A DNA stretch of 64,000 bases, taken from Streptomyces purpureus. GTDB lineage: Bacteria > Actinomycetota > Actinomycetes > Streptomycetales > Streptomycetaceae. Below, piece after piece: positions 42,775 through 50,787 of the stretch. Position numbers and translations under genes: made by a program. The notes under the pieces are model-generated. The model ran no database searches and had not been told where the DNA came from. It saw nothing but the letters and a program-made list of their open reading frames with translations. How positions within the stretch are numbered: the first letter of the stretch is position 1; each line of letters opens with the position of its first letter. The stretch lies in contig NZ_BMQQ01000001.1 of the NCBI RefSeq assembly GCF_014648195.1, forward strand, positions 173,535 through 237,534, given 5' to 3'.

Positions 42775-44067
42775 ATGGCCGGACGACACCGCCGGTACCA
42801 GCCGAGCCGCATCAACCGGGCTTCGCTCACCGTCACGGCGGGCGGCGCGGGTATGGCGCTGCCGCTGATCGGGGCCGGTACCGCGCACGCCGCGTCGGTC
42901 GACGTGTGGGAGAAGGTCGCCGCCTGCGAATCCACCAACAACTGGCAGATCAACACCGGCAACGGCTACTACGGCGGCCTTCAGTTCAGCCAGTCGACCT
43001 GGGAGCAGTACGGCGGTACGCACTACGCGCCGCGCGCCGATCTCGCCTCCAAGGACCAGCAGATCGCGATCGCCGAGAAGGTGCTCAAGGGGCAGGGGCC
43101 GCGCGCCTGGCCGACGTGTTCGGTACGGGCGGGACTCACCCGGGGCGGGGACTCGCCCGACATCGCCCCGCACCAGCGCGACGGCGTGGGCAAGCAGTCG
43201 CAGCGCGGCGGCGCGCCCAAGGCGCCGTCCAAGCCCGCCCCCAAGGCGCCCACCAGGCCCGTCGCCAAGACCCCGCCGGCGACCCCGACCACTGTGCCGA
43301 CCGTCCGCGAGAGCTACACCGTCGCGCCGGGCGACTCCCTCTCCGGCATCGCGCAGGCCAAGCGGGTCGGCGGCGGCTGGAAGGCGCTGTACGAGGCGAA
43401 CCGCACCGTCGTCGGGGACGACCCGGACCTGATCCACCCCGGCCAGAAGCTGACCCTGCGAATCTCCGCCCCCCGTCCGCCGGTCACCGCGTCGAAGGAA
43501 CGCCCGAAGACGACAGCGAAGCCGCCCACCCAGGCCCGGCCCGCCGCCCGCCCGGCCGTCCGTCCCGCGGCGAAGCCGGTGACCAAGCCGGCCGCCAAAC
43601 CGCCGGCCAGGCCCGCCAAACCCGTCACCAAGCCCGTCTCCAAGCCGCGCGACACCCAGCAGGCCGGCTTCAGCGCCCCGGTGTCCGCGAGCATCGGCAC
43701 GCCGTACCGCAAGGCGGGTTCGTCCTGGTCGAGCGGCTACCACACGGGTGTCGACTTCCCCGTGCCCACCGGCACCTCCGTCATGGCCGTGGCCGCGGGC
43801 CGGGTCGTCTCGGCGGGCTGGGGCGGCGCCTACGGGTACCAGATCATCATCCGCCACGACGACGGCCGCTACAGCCAGTACGCCCACCTGTCCGCGATGA
43901 ACGTGCGGGAGGGTCAGACCGTGGGCAGCGGGCAGCGGATCGCCCGGTCAGGATCCACCGGCAACAGCTCGGGACCGCACCTGCACTTCGAGGTGCGCAC
44001 GGGACCCGGATACGGGTCCGACATCGACCCGCTCTCCTACCTCCGGTCGGGGGGCGTCTCCCTCTGA
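42775..44067 (+). CDS. secreted Rpf-LysM-M23 cell-wall hydrolase
   Basis: This 430-residue exported enzyme has a signal peptide (1 to about 39, G-T-A-H-A), then an Rpf transglycosylase-like domain with catalytic Glu52 in A-C-E-S-T-N-N-W and Y-Y-G-G-L-Q-F-S-Q-S-T-W. A LysM domain (about 195-250, Y-T-V-A-P-G-D-S-L-S-G-I-A), a Pro/Lys/Ala linker and a C-terminal M23 peptidase with H-T-G-V-D-F and H-L-H-F follow. It should cut both glycan and peptide parts of peptidoglycan, as in spore germination or growth resumption. ATG 42775 follows AAGGGGGG. Its last 120 bases overlap the convergent transporter gene. Confidence 0.92.
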   Translation: MAGRHRRYQPSRINRASLTVTAGGAGMALPLIGAGTAHAASVDVWEKVAACESTNNWQINTGNGYYGGLQFSQSTWEQYGGTHYAPRADLASKDQQIAIAEKVLKGQGPRAWPTCSVRAGLTRGGDSPDIAPHQRDGVGKQSQRGGAPKAPSKPAPKAPTRPVAKTPPATPTTVPTVRESYTVAPGDSLSGIAQAKRVGGGWKALYEANRTVVGDDPDLIHPGQKLTLRISAPRPPVTASKERPKTTAKPPTQARPAARPAVRPAAKPVTKPAAKPPARPAKPVTKPVSKPRDTQQAGFSAPVSASIGTPYRKAGSSWSSGYHTGVDFPVPTGTSVMAVAAGRVVSAGWGGAYGYQIIIRHDDGRYSQYAHLSAMNVREGQTVGSGQRIARSGSTGNSSGPHLHFEVRTGPGYGSDIDPLSYLRSGGVSL

Positions 44068-44964
44068 CGCGGCCAGCGGCCGCGCGGGCCCGGCCGGCCG
44101 GGCGGCGTCCTGACCGCTGTCCGGCCGCGGCGGTGCGGCGACCGGGACCGGGCGCTGGGTGGTGAGCAGGACCAGTCCGCCCGCGGCGACGACACCGAAG
44201 CACACGGCGATCGCGGTGCCCGCGGCCCCGAACCGGAAGTCCTCGCCGAAGAGCGTCAGCCCGATCGTGGCCGCCACGACGGGGTTGACCACCGTGACCG
44301 TGGCCAGCGGGGCCGCCAGCCCCGCGCCCCGGTAGGAGGCCTGCGAGAGCAGCAGACCGCCCACGGCGAACCCGGCGGTCGCGAGCATGGCCGGCCACTC
44401 GCCCAGCGGGGCGTCCAACGTGAAGTCCGTCGCCACGATCTTGGTGAAGACCGAGGCGAGACCGAAGGAGATGCCCGCCGCCGCGGCCAGGACCATGCCC
44501 CGGACCACCGGCCTGCTGATCCGGGCCGCGGTCAGGAAGAGGGCGGCCACCGCGCCGAAGGCGCAGGCGGCCAGCGTCAGCCGGTCCCCGCCGGGCAGGG
44601 AGAGCGCCTGCGAGCCGCCGGTGAGGGCGAGCAGACCGGCCAGGCCGACCGTGGCCGTCACGGCGCCGCGCCAGGCGGTGGAGCCCGCCCGGCGCCCGGC
44701 GAACAGCGCCGCCATCGGCAGCGCGAACACGATTGTCAGGGCGCCGAGCGGCTGGACGAGACTCAGCGGTCCATACGCGAGCGCGGCCACATGCAGCACC
44801 GCGCCCACCCCGTTGAGCAGCACCGACACCCACCAGGCGCCGCTGCGCACGGGCGCGTAGGCACTGGCGGCGGAGGCCGCCACGCGCTCCTGCACGATCG
44901 CCGCGGCCGCATAGGCGACCGCGGAGACCAGTGACAGGAGTACGGACAGCGCGAGGGGGCTCAT
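43948..44964 (-). CDS. EamA/DMT-type multi-helix transporter
   Basis: This 338-residue membrane protein has about ten helices and the two-repeat layout of drug/metabolite transporters (L-S-L-V-Q-P-L-G-A-L in repeat 1; A-P-L-A-T-V-T-V-V-N-P-V-V-A in repeat 2). The substrate is unknown. The last 60 residues are hydrophilic and run into the 3' end of the Rpf-type gene on the other strand, a 120-base tail-to-tail overlap. This suggests that an earlier stop was lost. Confidence 0.85.
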   Translation of the reverse strand: MSPLALSVLLSLVSAVAYAAAAIVQERVAASAASAYAPVRSGAWWVSVLLNGVGAVLHVAALAYGPLSLVQPLGALTIVFALPMAALFAGRRAGSTAWRGAVTATVGLAGLLALTGGSQALSLPGGDRLTLAACAFGAVAALFLTAARISRPVVRGMVLAAAAGISFGLASVFTKIVATDFTLDAPLGEWPAMLATAGFAVGGLLLSQASYRGAGLAAPLATVTVVNPVVAATIGLTLFGEDFRFGAAGTAIAVCFGVVAAGGLVLLTTQRPVPVAAPPRPDSGQDAARPAGPARPLAASEGDAPRPEVGERVDVGPVSGSRAHLEVQVRSRAVAGGS

Positions 44965-45045
44965 GCGTCAACTGTGACGCGTGGGGCGCTCCCGCGTCGT
45001 CGTCCCTGAGGTGGCGTCGGGGCGTACTGCCATAGGACTACGGGA

Positions 45046-45792
45046 CTACGCCCGGCGGTGGTGCGACGACGGTTCGAAGGTCACATGGCCGGTGTCCAGG
45101 TCGAACCGGGCCCCTACCACCAGCGCGCCGTCGAAGGTGGAGTCGGAGGCCAGCTCCTCCTGGACGCGGGCCACGTTGGCCCGCACGGTGTTCTCCACCC
45201 AGTCGCCCGGCAGGTGCCGGGCCTCGCGCGCGGCCGGGGCCATCTGCTCGACGATCTCGGCGAGAGGGCCCTCGGCGGGTATGCCGGTGCGGACGTACTC
45301 GACCGCCGCCTCGGCCGCCCCGCAGCGCTCGTGGCCGAGGACGACGACGAGCTTGATGTGCTTGACCTGTACGGCGTACTGGATGCTGCCGAGCACGGCG
45401 TCGTCGAGGGCCTGGCCCGCGGTCCGTACGGTCATCAGGTCCCCGAGCCCCTGGTCGAAGACGAGCTCGGGCGGGACGCGGGAGTCGAGGCAGCCGAGGA
45501 CGACGGCGAACGGATGCTGCGCCGTCGCGACCTCCTTGCGGCGGGCCGCGTCCAGGTGCGGATGCGCCTGGCGCAGAGCCGCGTAGCGGGCGTTTCCGGC
45601 CTGCAGCAGGGTGAGCGCCCGGCCGGGGCTCACAGGAGTGGTGGGAGTGGAGGACAAGGTCCCGGCACCAGCGGCCGAGGCCGGGGATGGCGGTGCCGGC
45701 TGCGCGGGGGTGGCGGCGCGGGCGGCGGGTACGGCGGCCGTGAGGGCCGCGGCGGTCATGGTCAGCACGGAGCGTCGGCTGCGACTATTCAC
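45046..45792 (-). CDS. Tat-exported beta-carbonic anhydrase
   Basis: This 248-residue protein has an N-terminal twin-arginine signal (R-S-R-R-S-V-L-T, then an Ala-rich core ending A-R-A). The beta-carbonic anhydrase fold has zinc ligands Cys101, His154 and Cys157 and the Asp103-Arg105 dyad in G-C-L-D-S-R-V. It interconverts CO2 and bicarbonate outside the membrane, exported folded with its zinc. A Pro/Ala-rich linker follows the signal. GTG 45792 is preceded by AGAGG. It is 80 bases downstream of the DMT gene on the same strand and divergent from the FhuF-like gene. Confidence 0.9.
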   Translation of the reverse strand: MNSRSRRSVLTMTAAALTAAVPAARAATPAQPAPPSPASAAGAGTLSSTPTTPVSPGRALTLLQAGNARYAALRQAHPHLDAARRKEVATAQHPFAVVLGCLDSRVPPELVFDQGLGDLMTVRTAGQALDDAVLGSIQYAVQVKHIKLVVVLGHERCGAAEAAVEYVRTGIPAEGPLAEIVEQMAPAAREARHLPGDWVENTVRANVARVQEELASDSTFDGALVVGARFDLDTGHVTFEPSSHHRRA

Positions 45793-45888
45793 CCGGCAAG
45801 CCTCTGGTGGATCGCGCGTTCGATCAGATGGTTTTTGTTCGGCAATTGCCGGACCATTGGGGACTGTTGACTTCCGGAAGGGGCGCGG

Positions 45889-46599
45889 GTGCGCGAGGTG
45901 GAGCTGGCGGAGACGGGGTCCGTGGGAGGGTTCTTCGCCCTGCGGACCGAGCAGCCCGAAGGCGGGGCGCACCTGCCCCTCGCCGAGGTCTACGCCCAGC
46001 GGCCACCGGCCGCGCTCGGCGCCCGCGTGGACCGGGTCGCCGCCCGCCTCGGCGCCGCCGAACGCCGGGTGGGCGCCTCCGTCGCCCAGCTCGGCCTCAC
46101 CGCCCGCCTCTGGTCGGTCTGCCTCGGCTCGGCCGCGCTGCACGGCTCCTTCCCCGACATCACCCCCGACACCCTGCACTGGGACGGCCGGCACACCTCC
46201 CCCGACGACCTGTGGTGGTCCGGCTCCGCCGCCCGGCCCGGCACCGCCGACGAACTCCGCGCGGCCGTGCGGGACGGCCACCTCGCCCCGCTCGCCGAGG
46301 CCCTGCGCCGCGACGGCGCCGTCTCCGCCCGCCTGCTGTGGGGCAACGTGGGCTCCGCCCTCGCCGGAGCCGTACGCGAACTGGCCCGCTGGTCCCAGGC
46401 CCAGGGCCGCCCCGAGGTGGCCCGCCGCGCCGCGGACCTCGCCCGCGAGCTCTTCGCCCACCCGGACCTCGCCGGTACGGTCCGGGGCCCCGCGCTGCGC
46501 CGTACCAGCTGCTGCCTCTACTACCGCTGCCCCGGCGGTTCGCTCTGCGGCGACTGCGTGTTCGACCGGCCGCCCACCCGGCCCGCAGCACCCGCCTGA
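45889..46599 (+). CDS. FhuF-like (2Fe-2S) protein
   Basis: This 236-residue protein ends in the FhuF iron-sulfur motif Cys-Cys-X10-Cys-X2-Cys (S-C-C-L-Y-Y-R-C-P-G-G-S-L-C-G-D-C), preceded by a helical domain. FhuF-type proteins reduce ferric siderophores to release iron in the cytoplasm. No iron box was seen upstream and no siderophore gene is adjacent, although an importer lies at 30.7 kb. GTG 45889 follows GGAAGGGG. Confidence 0.85.
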   Translation: MREVELAETGSVGGFFALRTEQPEGGAHLPLAEVYAQRPPAALGARVDRVAARLGAAERRVGASVAQLGLTARLWSVCLGSAALHGSFPDITPDTLHWDGRHTSPDDLWWSGSAARPGTADELRAAVRDGHLAPLAEALRRDGAVSARLLWGNVGSALAGAVRELARWSQAQGRPEVARRAADLARELFAHPDLAGTVRGPALRRTSCCLYYRCPGGSLCGDCVFDRPPTRPAAPA

Positions 46600-46637
46600 C
46601 CAGCACGGGTTTGGACAGACGCCCTCGGCTCCGTACA

Positions 46638-46653
46638 GTTTCACTTTTGAAAC
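46638..46653. promoter_or_regulatory. palindrome upstream of the zinc-ribbon SDR gene
   Basis: GTTTCA-CTTT-TGAAAC is a perfect 6-bp inverted repeat with a 4-base centre, about 35 bases before the SDR start. It may be an operator for a TetR- or similar type regulator not encoded nearby. Confidence 0.45.
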
Positions 46654-46687
46654 GTGACCATTCGAGTGACCGAGGAACGGCGACGGC

Positions 46688-48163
46688 ATGACGGTGACTG
46701 AAGACAACCAGGTGTACGGGCCGGGTATCGACCCCGAGCGCCTGGCCGTCTGCCTGAGCGTGCTCGCGGAGCTCGACGAGCTGGACGTGGACCACCCCGA
46801 CGCGATCACCGTCCGGCGTGCCACCGCCGGCATCTACCGGACCGTGAAGCAGCGCCGCCGCCAGGAGCGCCGGGCCGCCAAGACCGCCCACGACAAGGCC
46901 GTCACCGAGTCCACCGCCACCGGCTCCGCCCAGCGCATCGACGACGAGACCGAGGGCCTGCTGCCCTCCTCGGTCACCGAGGCCGGCCAGATCGCGGGGA
47001 TACTCCAGCGCCCCCGGTCCTGCTACATCTGCAAGACGCGGTACGTCGAGGTCGACTACTTCTACCACCAGCTCTGCCAGGGCTGCGCCGCCGAGAACCG
47101 GGCCCGGCGCGACGCCCGCACCGACCTCACCGGCAAGCGCGCGCTGCTCACCGGCGGCCGCGCGAAGATCGGCATGTACATCGCGCTGCGGCTGCTGCGC
47201 GACGGCGCCCACACCACGATCACGACCCGCTTCCCCAAGGACGCCATCCGCCGCTTCAAGGCCATGGAGGACTCGGCGGACTGGATGCACCGCCTGGAGG
47301 TCGTCGGCATCGACCTGCGCGACCCGGCGCAGGCGGTCGCCCTGGCCGAGCAGGTCACCGAGCAGGGCCCGCTGGACATCCTCATCAACAACGCGACGCA
47401 GACCGTGCGCCGCCTGCCCTCCGCCTACGCCGCCCTGGTCGAGGGCGAGAGCGCCCCGCTGCCCGTCGGCGAGCTGCCCGCCCACCACGTCATCGGCGCC
47501 TTCAACTCCGGCGCGGTCGACGGCCTGGCCGCGCTGCCCCTCGGGGCCAGCGGTCTGGACGCGCAGAAGGTCGCCGATCTCGCCCTGGTCGCCGGCAACG
47601 CGAGCGTCGAGCGGCACCGCGACGGCAGCGCCATCGACGCGGGCGGCCTCGTGCCGGACGTCGTCGAGTCCAACACCTGGGTGCAGACCATCGAGCAGAT
47701 CTCGCCCGTCGAGCTGCTCGAAACCCAGCTGTGCAACTACACGGCGCCGTTCATCCTGATCAGCATGTTGCGGCCGGTCATGGCCGACGCCGCGAAGAAG
47801 GCGGCCAGCGGGCGCGCCTACGTCGTCAACGTCTCGGCGATGGAGGGTGTCTTCGGCCGCGGCTACAAGGGCGCGGGGCACCCGAACACCAACGCCGCGA
47901 AGGCCGCCATGAACATGGTGACGCGGACCAGCGCCCAGGAGATGTTCCAGACCGACGGCATCCTCATGACCTCCGTCGACACCGGCTGGATCACCGACGA
48001 GCGTCCCCACTTCGACAAGCTCCGCCTGGCCGAGGAGGGCTTCCACGCCCCGCTCGACCTGGTCGACGGCGCCGCCCGCGTCTACGACCCCGTGGTGCGC
48101 GGCGAGGCGGGCGAGGACCTCTACGGCTGCTTCCTCAAGGACTACGCCCCCGCCAACTGGTAG
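46688..48163 (+). CDS. SDR-family oxidoreductase with an N-terminal zinc ribbon
   Basis: This 491-residue protein has a helical N-terminus (Arg/Lys-rich near 50-65), a four-cysteine zinc ribbon (Cys112, Cys115, Cys130, Cys133) and a C-terminal SDR domain from about 150 with T-G-G-R-A-K-I-G-M for NAD(P) and the N-N-A motif (I-N-N-A-T-Q). The usual YxxxK active site reads T-N-A-A-K, so the catalytic Tyr appears to be Thr. V-N-V-S-A-M-E-G keeps a serine. The SDR core carries insertions compared with classical 250-residue members. ATG 46688 is the start; a palindromic site lies upstream. Confidence 0.85.
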   Translation: MTVTEDNQVYGPGIDPERLAVCLSVLAELDELDVDHPDAITVRRATAGIYRTVKQRRRQERRAAKTAHDKAVTESTATGSAQRIDDETEGLLPSSVTEAGQIAGILQRPRSCYICKTRYVEVDYFYHQLCQGCAAENRARRDARTDLTGKRALLTGGRAKIGMYIALRLLRDGAHTTITTRFPKDAIRRFKAMEDSADWMHRLEVVGIDLRDPAQAVALAEQVTEQGPLDILINNATQTVRRLPSAYAALVEGESAPLPVGELPAHHVIGAFNSGAVDGLAALPLGASGLDAQKVADLALVAGNASVERHRDGSAIDAGGLVPDVVESNTWVQTIEQISPVELLETQLCNYTAPFILISMLRPVMADAAKKAASGRAYVVNVSAMEGVFGRGYKGAGHPNTNAAKAAMNMVTRTSAQEMFQTDGILMTSVDTGWITDERPHFDKLRLAEEGFHAPLDLVDGAARVYDPVVRGEAGEDLYGCFLKDYAPANW

Positions 48164-48187
48164 CCCCCAGGGCTCCCCGGACACACC

Positions 48188-48221
48188 CGTGCCCCCGGCC
48201 GTGACGACGGCCGGGGGCACG
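48188..48221. terminator. bidirectional hairpin terminator
   Basis: A 15-bp perfect stem (CGTGCCCCCGGCCGT at 48188-48202, complement at 48207-48221) with a GACG loop lies between the convergent SDR and 56-residue peptide genes. Symmetry and position suggest it ends transcription from both sides. Confidence 0.8.
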
Positions 48222-48238
48222 TGGGTGAAGCGAGCGAC

Positions 48239-48409
48239 TCAGTCGATGCCGGGCAGGATGTGCGGCTCGGCGAGGTCCTCCTCGTAGCCGGCCAGCCGGA
48301 TCGGGGCGGACCTGGCCCACACTTCGAGGCTGCCGAGTTCACCGGAAGGCTTCTTGTTCCGGTCCCGGCGTTCCGCCGGCTGCTCCTGCTGGGTCAGTTC
48401 TGGTGTCAC
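48239..48409 (-). CDS. 56-residue acidic peptide gene
   Basis: GTG 48409 follows AAAGGAG at about 5 bases. The product begins T-P-E-L-T-Q-Q-E-Q, has a charged middle R-R-D-R-N-K-K-P-S-G-E-L-G, then V-W-A-R-S-A-P-I-R-L-A-G-Y-E-E-D, and ends P-H-I-L-P-G-I-D. Codon use is typical of real genes. I do not recognise the family. The charged head and distinct tail recall small precursor or regulatory peptides, but no modifying enzyme lies next to it. Confidence 0.65.
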   Translation of the reverse strand: MTPELTQQEQPAERRDRNKKPSGELGSLEVWARSAPIRLAGYEEDLAEPHILPGID

Positions 48410-48764
48410 CGCGCACTCCTTTGTGTCGCGTACCTAAGTGGACAGGGCCGTTCGGTCGCGGTGGCGCCGTTCTTCGGGCGGGACCGCGGCCCGGTTGAAG
48501 GCCTGTCCCCGGGTCGGATCTGGGGTTTTTGTGGATCCCCGTTGGCCGACCGTACGCCCCAGAGTAACCAAATGAGCATGCACCCGCTCGATGGGGCCCA
48601 CGTCTGGGGTGCAATCCGGACACACTTCCGGAAGTACGGGGTGGCCGCCGAAACGGGGCCGGACGGGGGTTTTCCGGGGCCCCGACCGGCCCGTCGCGAC
48701 ACGCCGGACGGCTCGGCCGTTGGAGTGAGAATCGCCGGTGACGCGGGAGCGGGGTGGCGGCCGG
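48410..48764. other. 355-base gap upstream of the peptide gene
   Basis: No gene was identified. Frames crossing it are Arg/Pro/Gly-rich and lack ribosome sites. It should hold the promoter of the 56-residue peptide gene and the end of the LMF1-like transcript. Confidence 0.5.
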
Positions 48765-50186
48765 TCAGCGGTCGGCCGGGGTCCGCAGCCGGGTGGTGGG
48801 CAGGTAGTCCCGCAGATACGTCCGGTGCCACCAGGCTCCGGTGGCGCGCAGCTCACGCCAAGTCGTGTAGCGGTAGCGGTAGAGCCGCGCCCGGATCAGC
48901 ACGGGCGGGGCGTCCGGGAAGGGGTTGTGCCGCAGTAGCTTCAGGGTGTCCCGGTCCCCGTCGAGCAGCCGCTCGACGAACGGCCCGAACCAGTCGCGGG
49001 CGTAGCCGGGGGAGAGGGCGGCGAACCACATCATCCAGTCGAGTCGTAGGTGGTACGGGGCGAACTGGCGCGGCATACGCCGTACATCGCCCGGTTTGCC
49101 CTTGAACTCGTACTCCCGCCAGACCGTGTCGGGGCCGGGCGCCGCGTCCGCCGAGCCCTCGATGACGATCTCGTCGCGGATCCGGCCGACGGTGCCGAAG
49201 GCGCCGTAGGTGTTGACGAGGTGGAGCGGGTCGAAGGAGCGGTTCATCGCCTGCCGCCGGGAGACCAGATTGCGCGCCGGGCGGTAGCTCAGGGTGAGGA
49301 TCAGCGCGGTGAGGGCGCAGACCAGGACCACGTACCAGAGCGGTGGGCCGGCGAGGGCGGGGGCGGTGACCAGGAAGGAGGCGTCGACGGCGGACAGGGC
49401 GAGCACGATCGTGAGCCAGTTCAGCCAGGAGAAGTTGCCGGAGAGGACCAGCCACAGCTGGGTCACCACGATCACGCCGGCCGCGACGCTCGCCACCGGC
49501 TGCGGGGTGAAGAGCAGGACCGGGACGAGGATCTGGACCATGTGGTTGGCGGCCGTCTCCACGCGGTGCAGGGGGCGCGGCAGATGGTGGAAGAACCAGC
49601 TCAGCGGCCCCGGCATCGGCTGGGTCTCGTGGTGGTAGTAGAGGCAGGTGAGGTCGCGCCAGCAGGGATCGCCGCGCAGCTTGATCAGTCCGGCGCCGAA
49701 CTCCACCCGGAACAGCAGCCAGCGCAGCAGCCAGAGCACCAGGACCGGCGGCCCCACCCGCTCGTTGCCGAGGAAGATCGCCAGGAAACCGGTCTCCAGG
49801 AGCAGTGACTCCCAGCCGAAGCCGTACCAGGTCTGGCCGACGTTGACGATCGAGAGATAGAGCCCCCACAGCACGGCCCACAGCAGCATCGCCACCGGCA
49901 GTGGCACCGCGTCACCGGCGCCCGCGACCAGGGCGAGCGCCACGGCCGCGCCGCCCCAGGCGCAGAGCGCGAAGAAGCGGTCCGAGTAGTGCCATTGGAA
50001 GAGCGTCGGCGCCCGCCGGGCGGGGACCAGGCGCAGGTACCGCGGCACCGGCAGCATGCCGCGCTCACCGATCAGGGCCCGGAACTGGAGCGCGGCGCCG
50101 ATGAAGGCGACGAGGTAGAGGCCGGCGAGAGCCCGCTGGAAGACGATCCGGCTCAGCCAGTACTCGGGGGCGGTGAACCACTCCAT
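48765..50186 (-). CDS. lipase maturation factor (LMF1) family membrane protein
   Basis: This 473-residue protein has about ten helices and LMF1-family motifs: V-G-Q-T-W-Y-G-F-G-W-E-S-L-L-L-E-T-G-F-L, F-R-V-E-F-G-A-G-L-I-K-L-R-G-D, C-L-Y-Y-H-H-E-T-Q-P-M-P and a C-terminal F-A-P-Y-H-L-R-L-D-W-M-M-W-F. Eukaryotic LMF1 helps lipases fold in the ER; the bacterial role is unknown. It is downstream of the DUF1990 and YndJ genes on the same strand, after a 55-base gap, and may share their operon and operator. Confidence 0.88.
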   Translation of the reverse strand: MEWFTAPEYWLSRIVFQRALAGLYLVAFIGAALQFRALIGERGMLPVPRYLRLVPARRAPTLFQWHYSDRFFALCAWGGAAVALALVAGAGDAVPLPVAMLLWAVLWGLYLSIVNVGQTWYGFGWESLLLETGFLAIFLGNERVGPPVLVLWLLRWLLFRVEFGAGLIKLRGDPCWRDLTCLYYHHETQPMPGPLSWFFHHLPRPLHRVETAANHMVQILVPVLLFTPQPVASVAAGVIVVTQLWLVLSGNFSWLNWLTIVLALSAVDASFLVTAPALAGPPLWYVVLVCALTALILTLSYRPARNLVSRRQAMNRSFDPLHLVNTYGAFGTVGRIRDEIVIEGSADAAPGPDTVWREYEFKGKPGDVRRMPRQFAPYHLRLDWMMWFAALSPGYARDWFGPFVERLLDGDRDTLKLLRHNPFPDAPPVLIRARLYRYRYTTWRELRATGAWWHRTYLRDYLPTTRLRTPADR

Positions 50187-50241
50187 CAGCTCCAGTATCG
50201 CGGGCGGCTCCCGCCCCGTCCCGGCGTCGCGGCCTCACCGG

Positions 50242-50787
50242 TCAGCGCGTGGCGATCCGGGTGAGGGTCCGGCCCAGATGCCGGGCGTAGGCGTGCTGGA
50301 ACACCGGCACCAGCGGTCCGGCGAGGCGCGTGTACCAGGCGGCGGGCCTGCTGAACGCGGTCACCGTGAACCAGACCGAGCCGTCCTCCATCAGGTCCAC
50401 GACGAACGACTCCTCGCCGCACTCCGGGTGCCCGGTCCTCGTCCCGTACGCGAACCCGATGCGGTTGCCCTCGTACGCGATCCACACCACCTCGCAGGGG
50501 GCGGCGACGCGCAGAGGGCCGAGGCCGAGCGAGACCTCAAGCGTGGCGCCCGGTTCGGCGCGCTCCACGCCGGTGTCTATCCGGACTCCCGAGCGGCGGT
50601 GCATCTGCCAGGTCAGGACAGCCCCGCCGGCGGCCTCGAAGACGTCCCGTCCGTGGCCGACGCGGACCATGTGGTGCAGGTGGTGGTAGCTGCCGGGGAG
50701 CGGGGCGGTGGCGGTGGCGCCGACCTCGGGGTAGCTGAGTACGCGCGGGGCGGGTGTGGTCGCCGAGTCGCGCAGGAGTCGGGTCAT
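50242..50787 (-). CDS. DUF1990 family protein
   Basis: This 181-residue soluble protein is of the DUF1990 family, recognised by L-S-Y-P-E-V-G-A-T, G-Y(S-Y)-H-H-L-H-H and F-A-Y-G-T-R-T-G-H-P-E-C-G-E-E-S-F. The last is typical of this domain, which is related to START-like folds. Function is unknown. ATG 50787 follows AAGGAG and overlaps the stop of the YndJ-like gene (ATGA), so the two are coupled. Confidence 0.87.
   Translation of the reverse strand: MTRLLRDSATTPAPRVLSYPEVGATATAPLPGSYHHLHHMVRVGHGRDVFEAAGGAVLTWQMHRRSGVRIDTGVERAEPGATLEVSLGLGPLRVAAPCEVVWIAYEGNRIGFAYGTRTGHPECGEESFVVDLMEDGSVWFTVTAFSRPAAWYTRLAGPLVPVFQHAYARHLGRTLTRIATR

Noticed and set aside
48239..48409. The 56-residue peptide as a proven RiPP precursor
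   Set aside because: No modification enzyme, protease or exporter of a RiPP pathway lies beside it, so only an unknown peptide gene is claimed.
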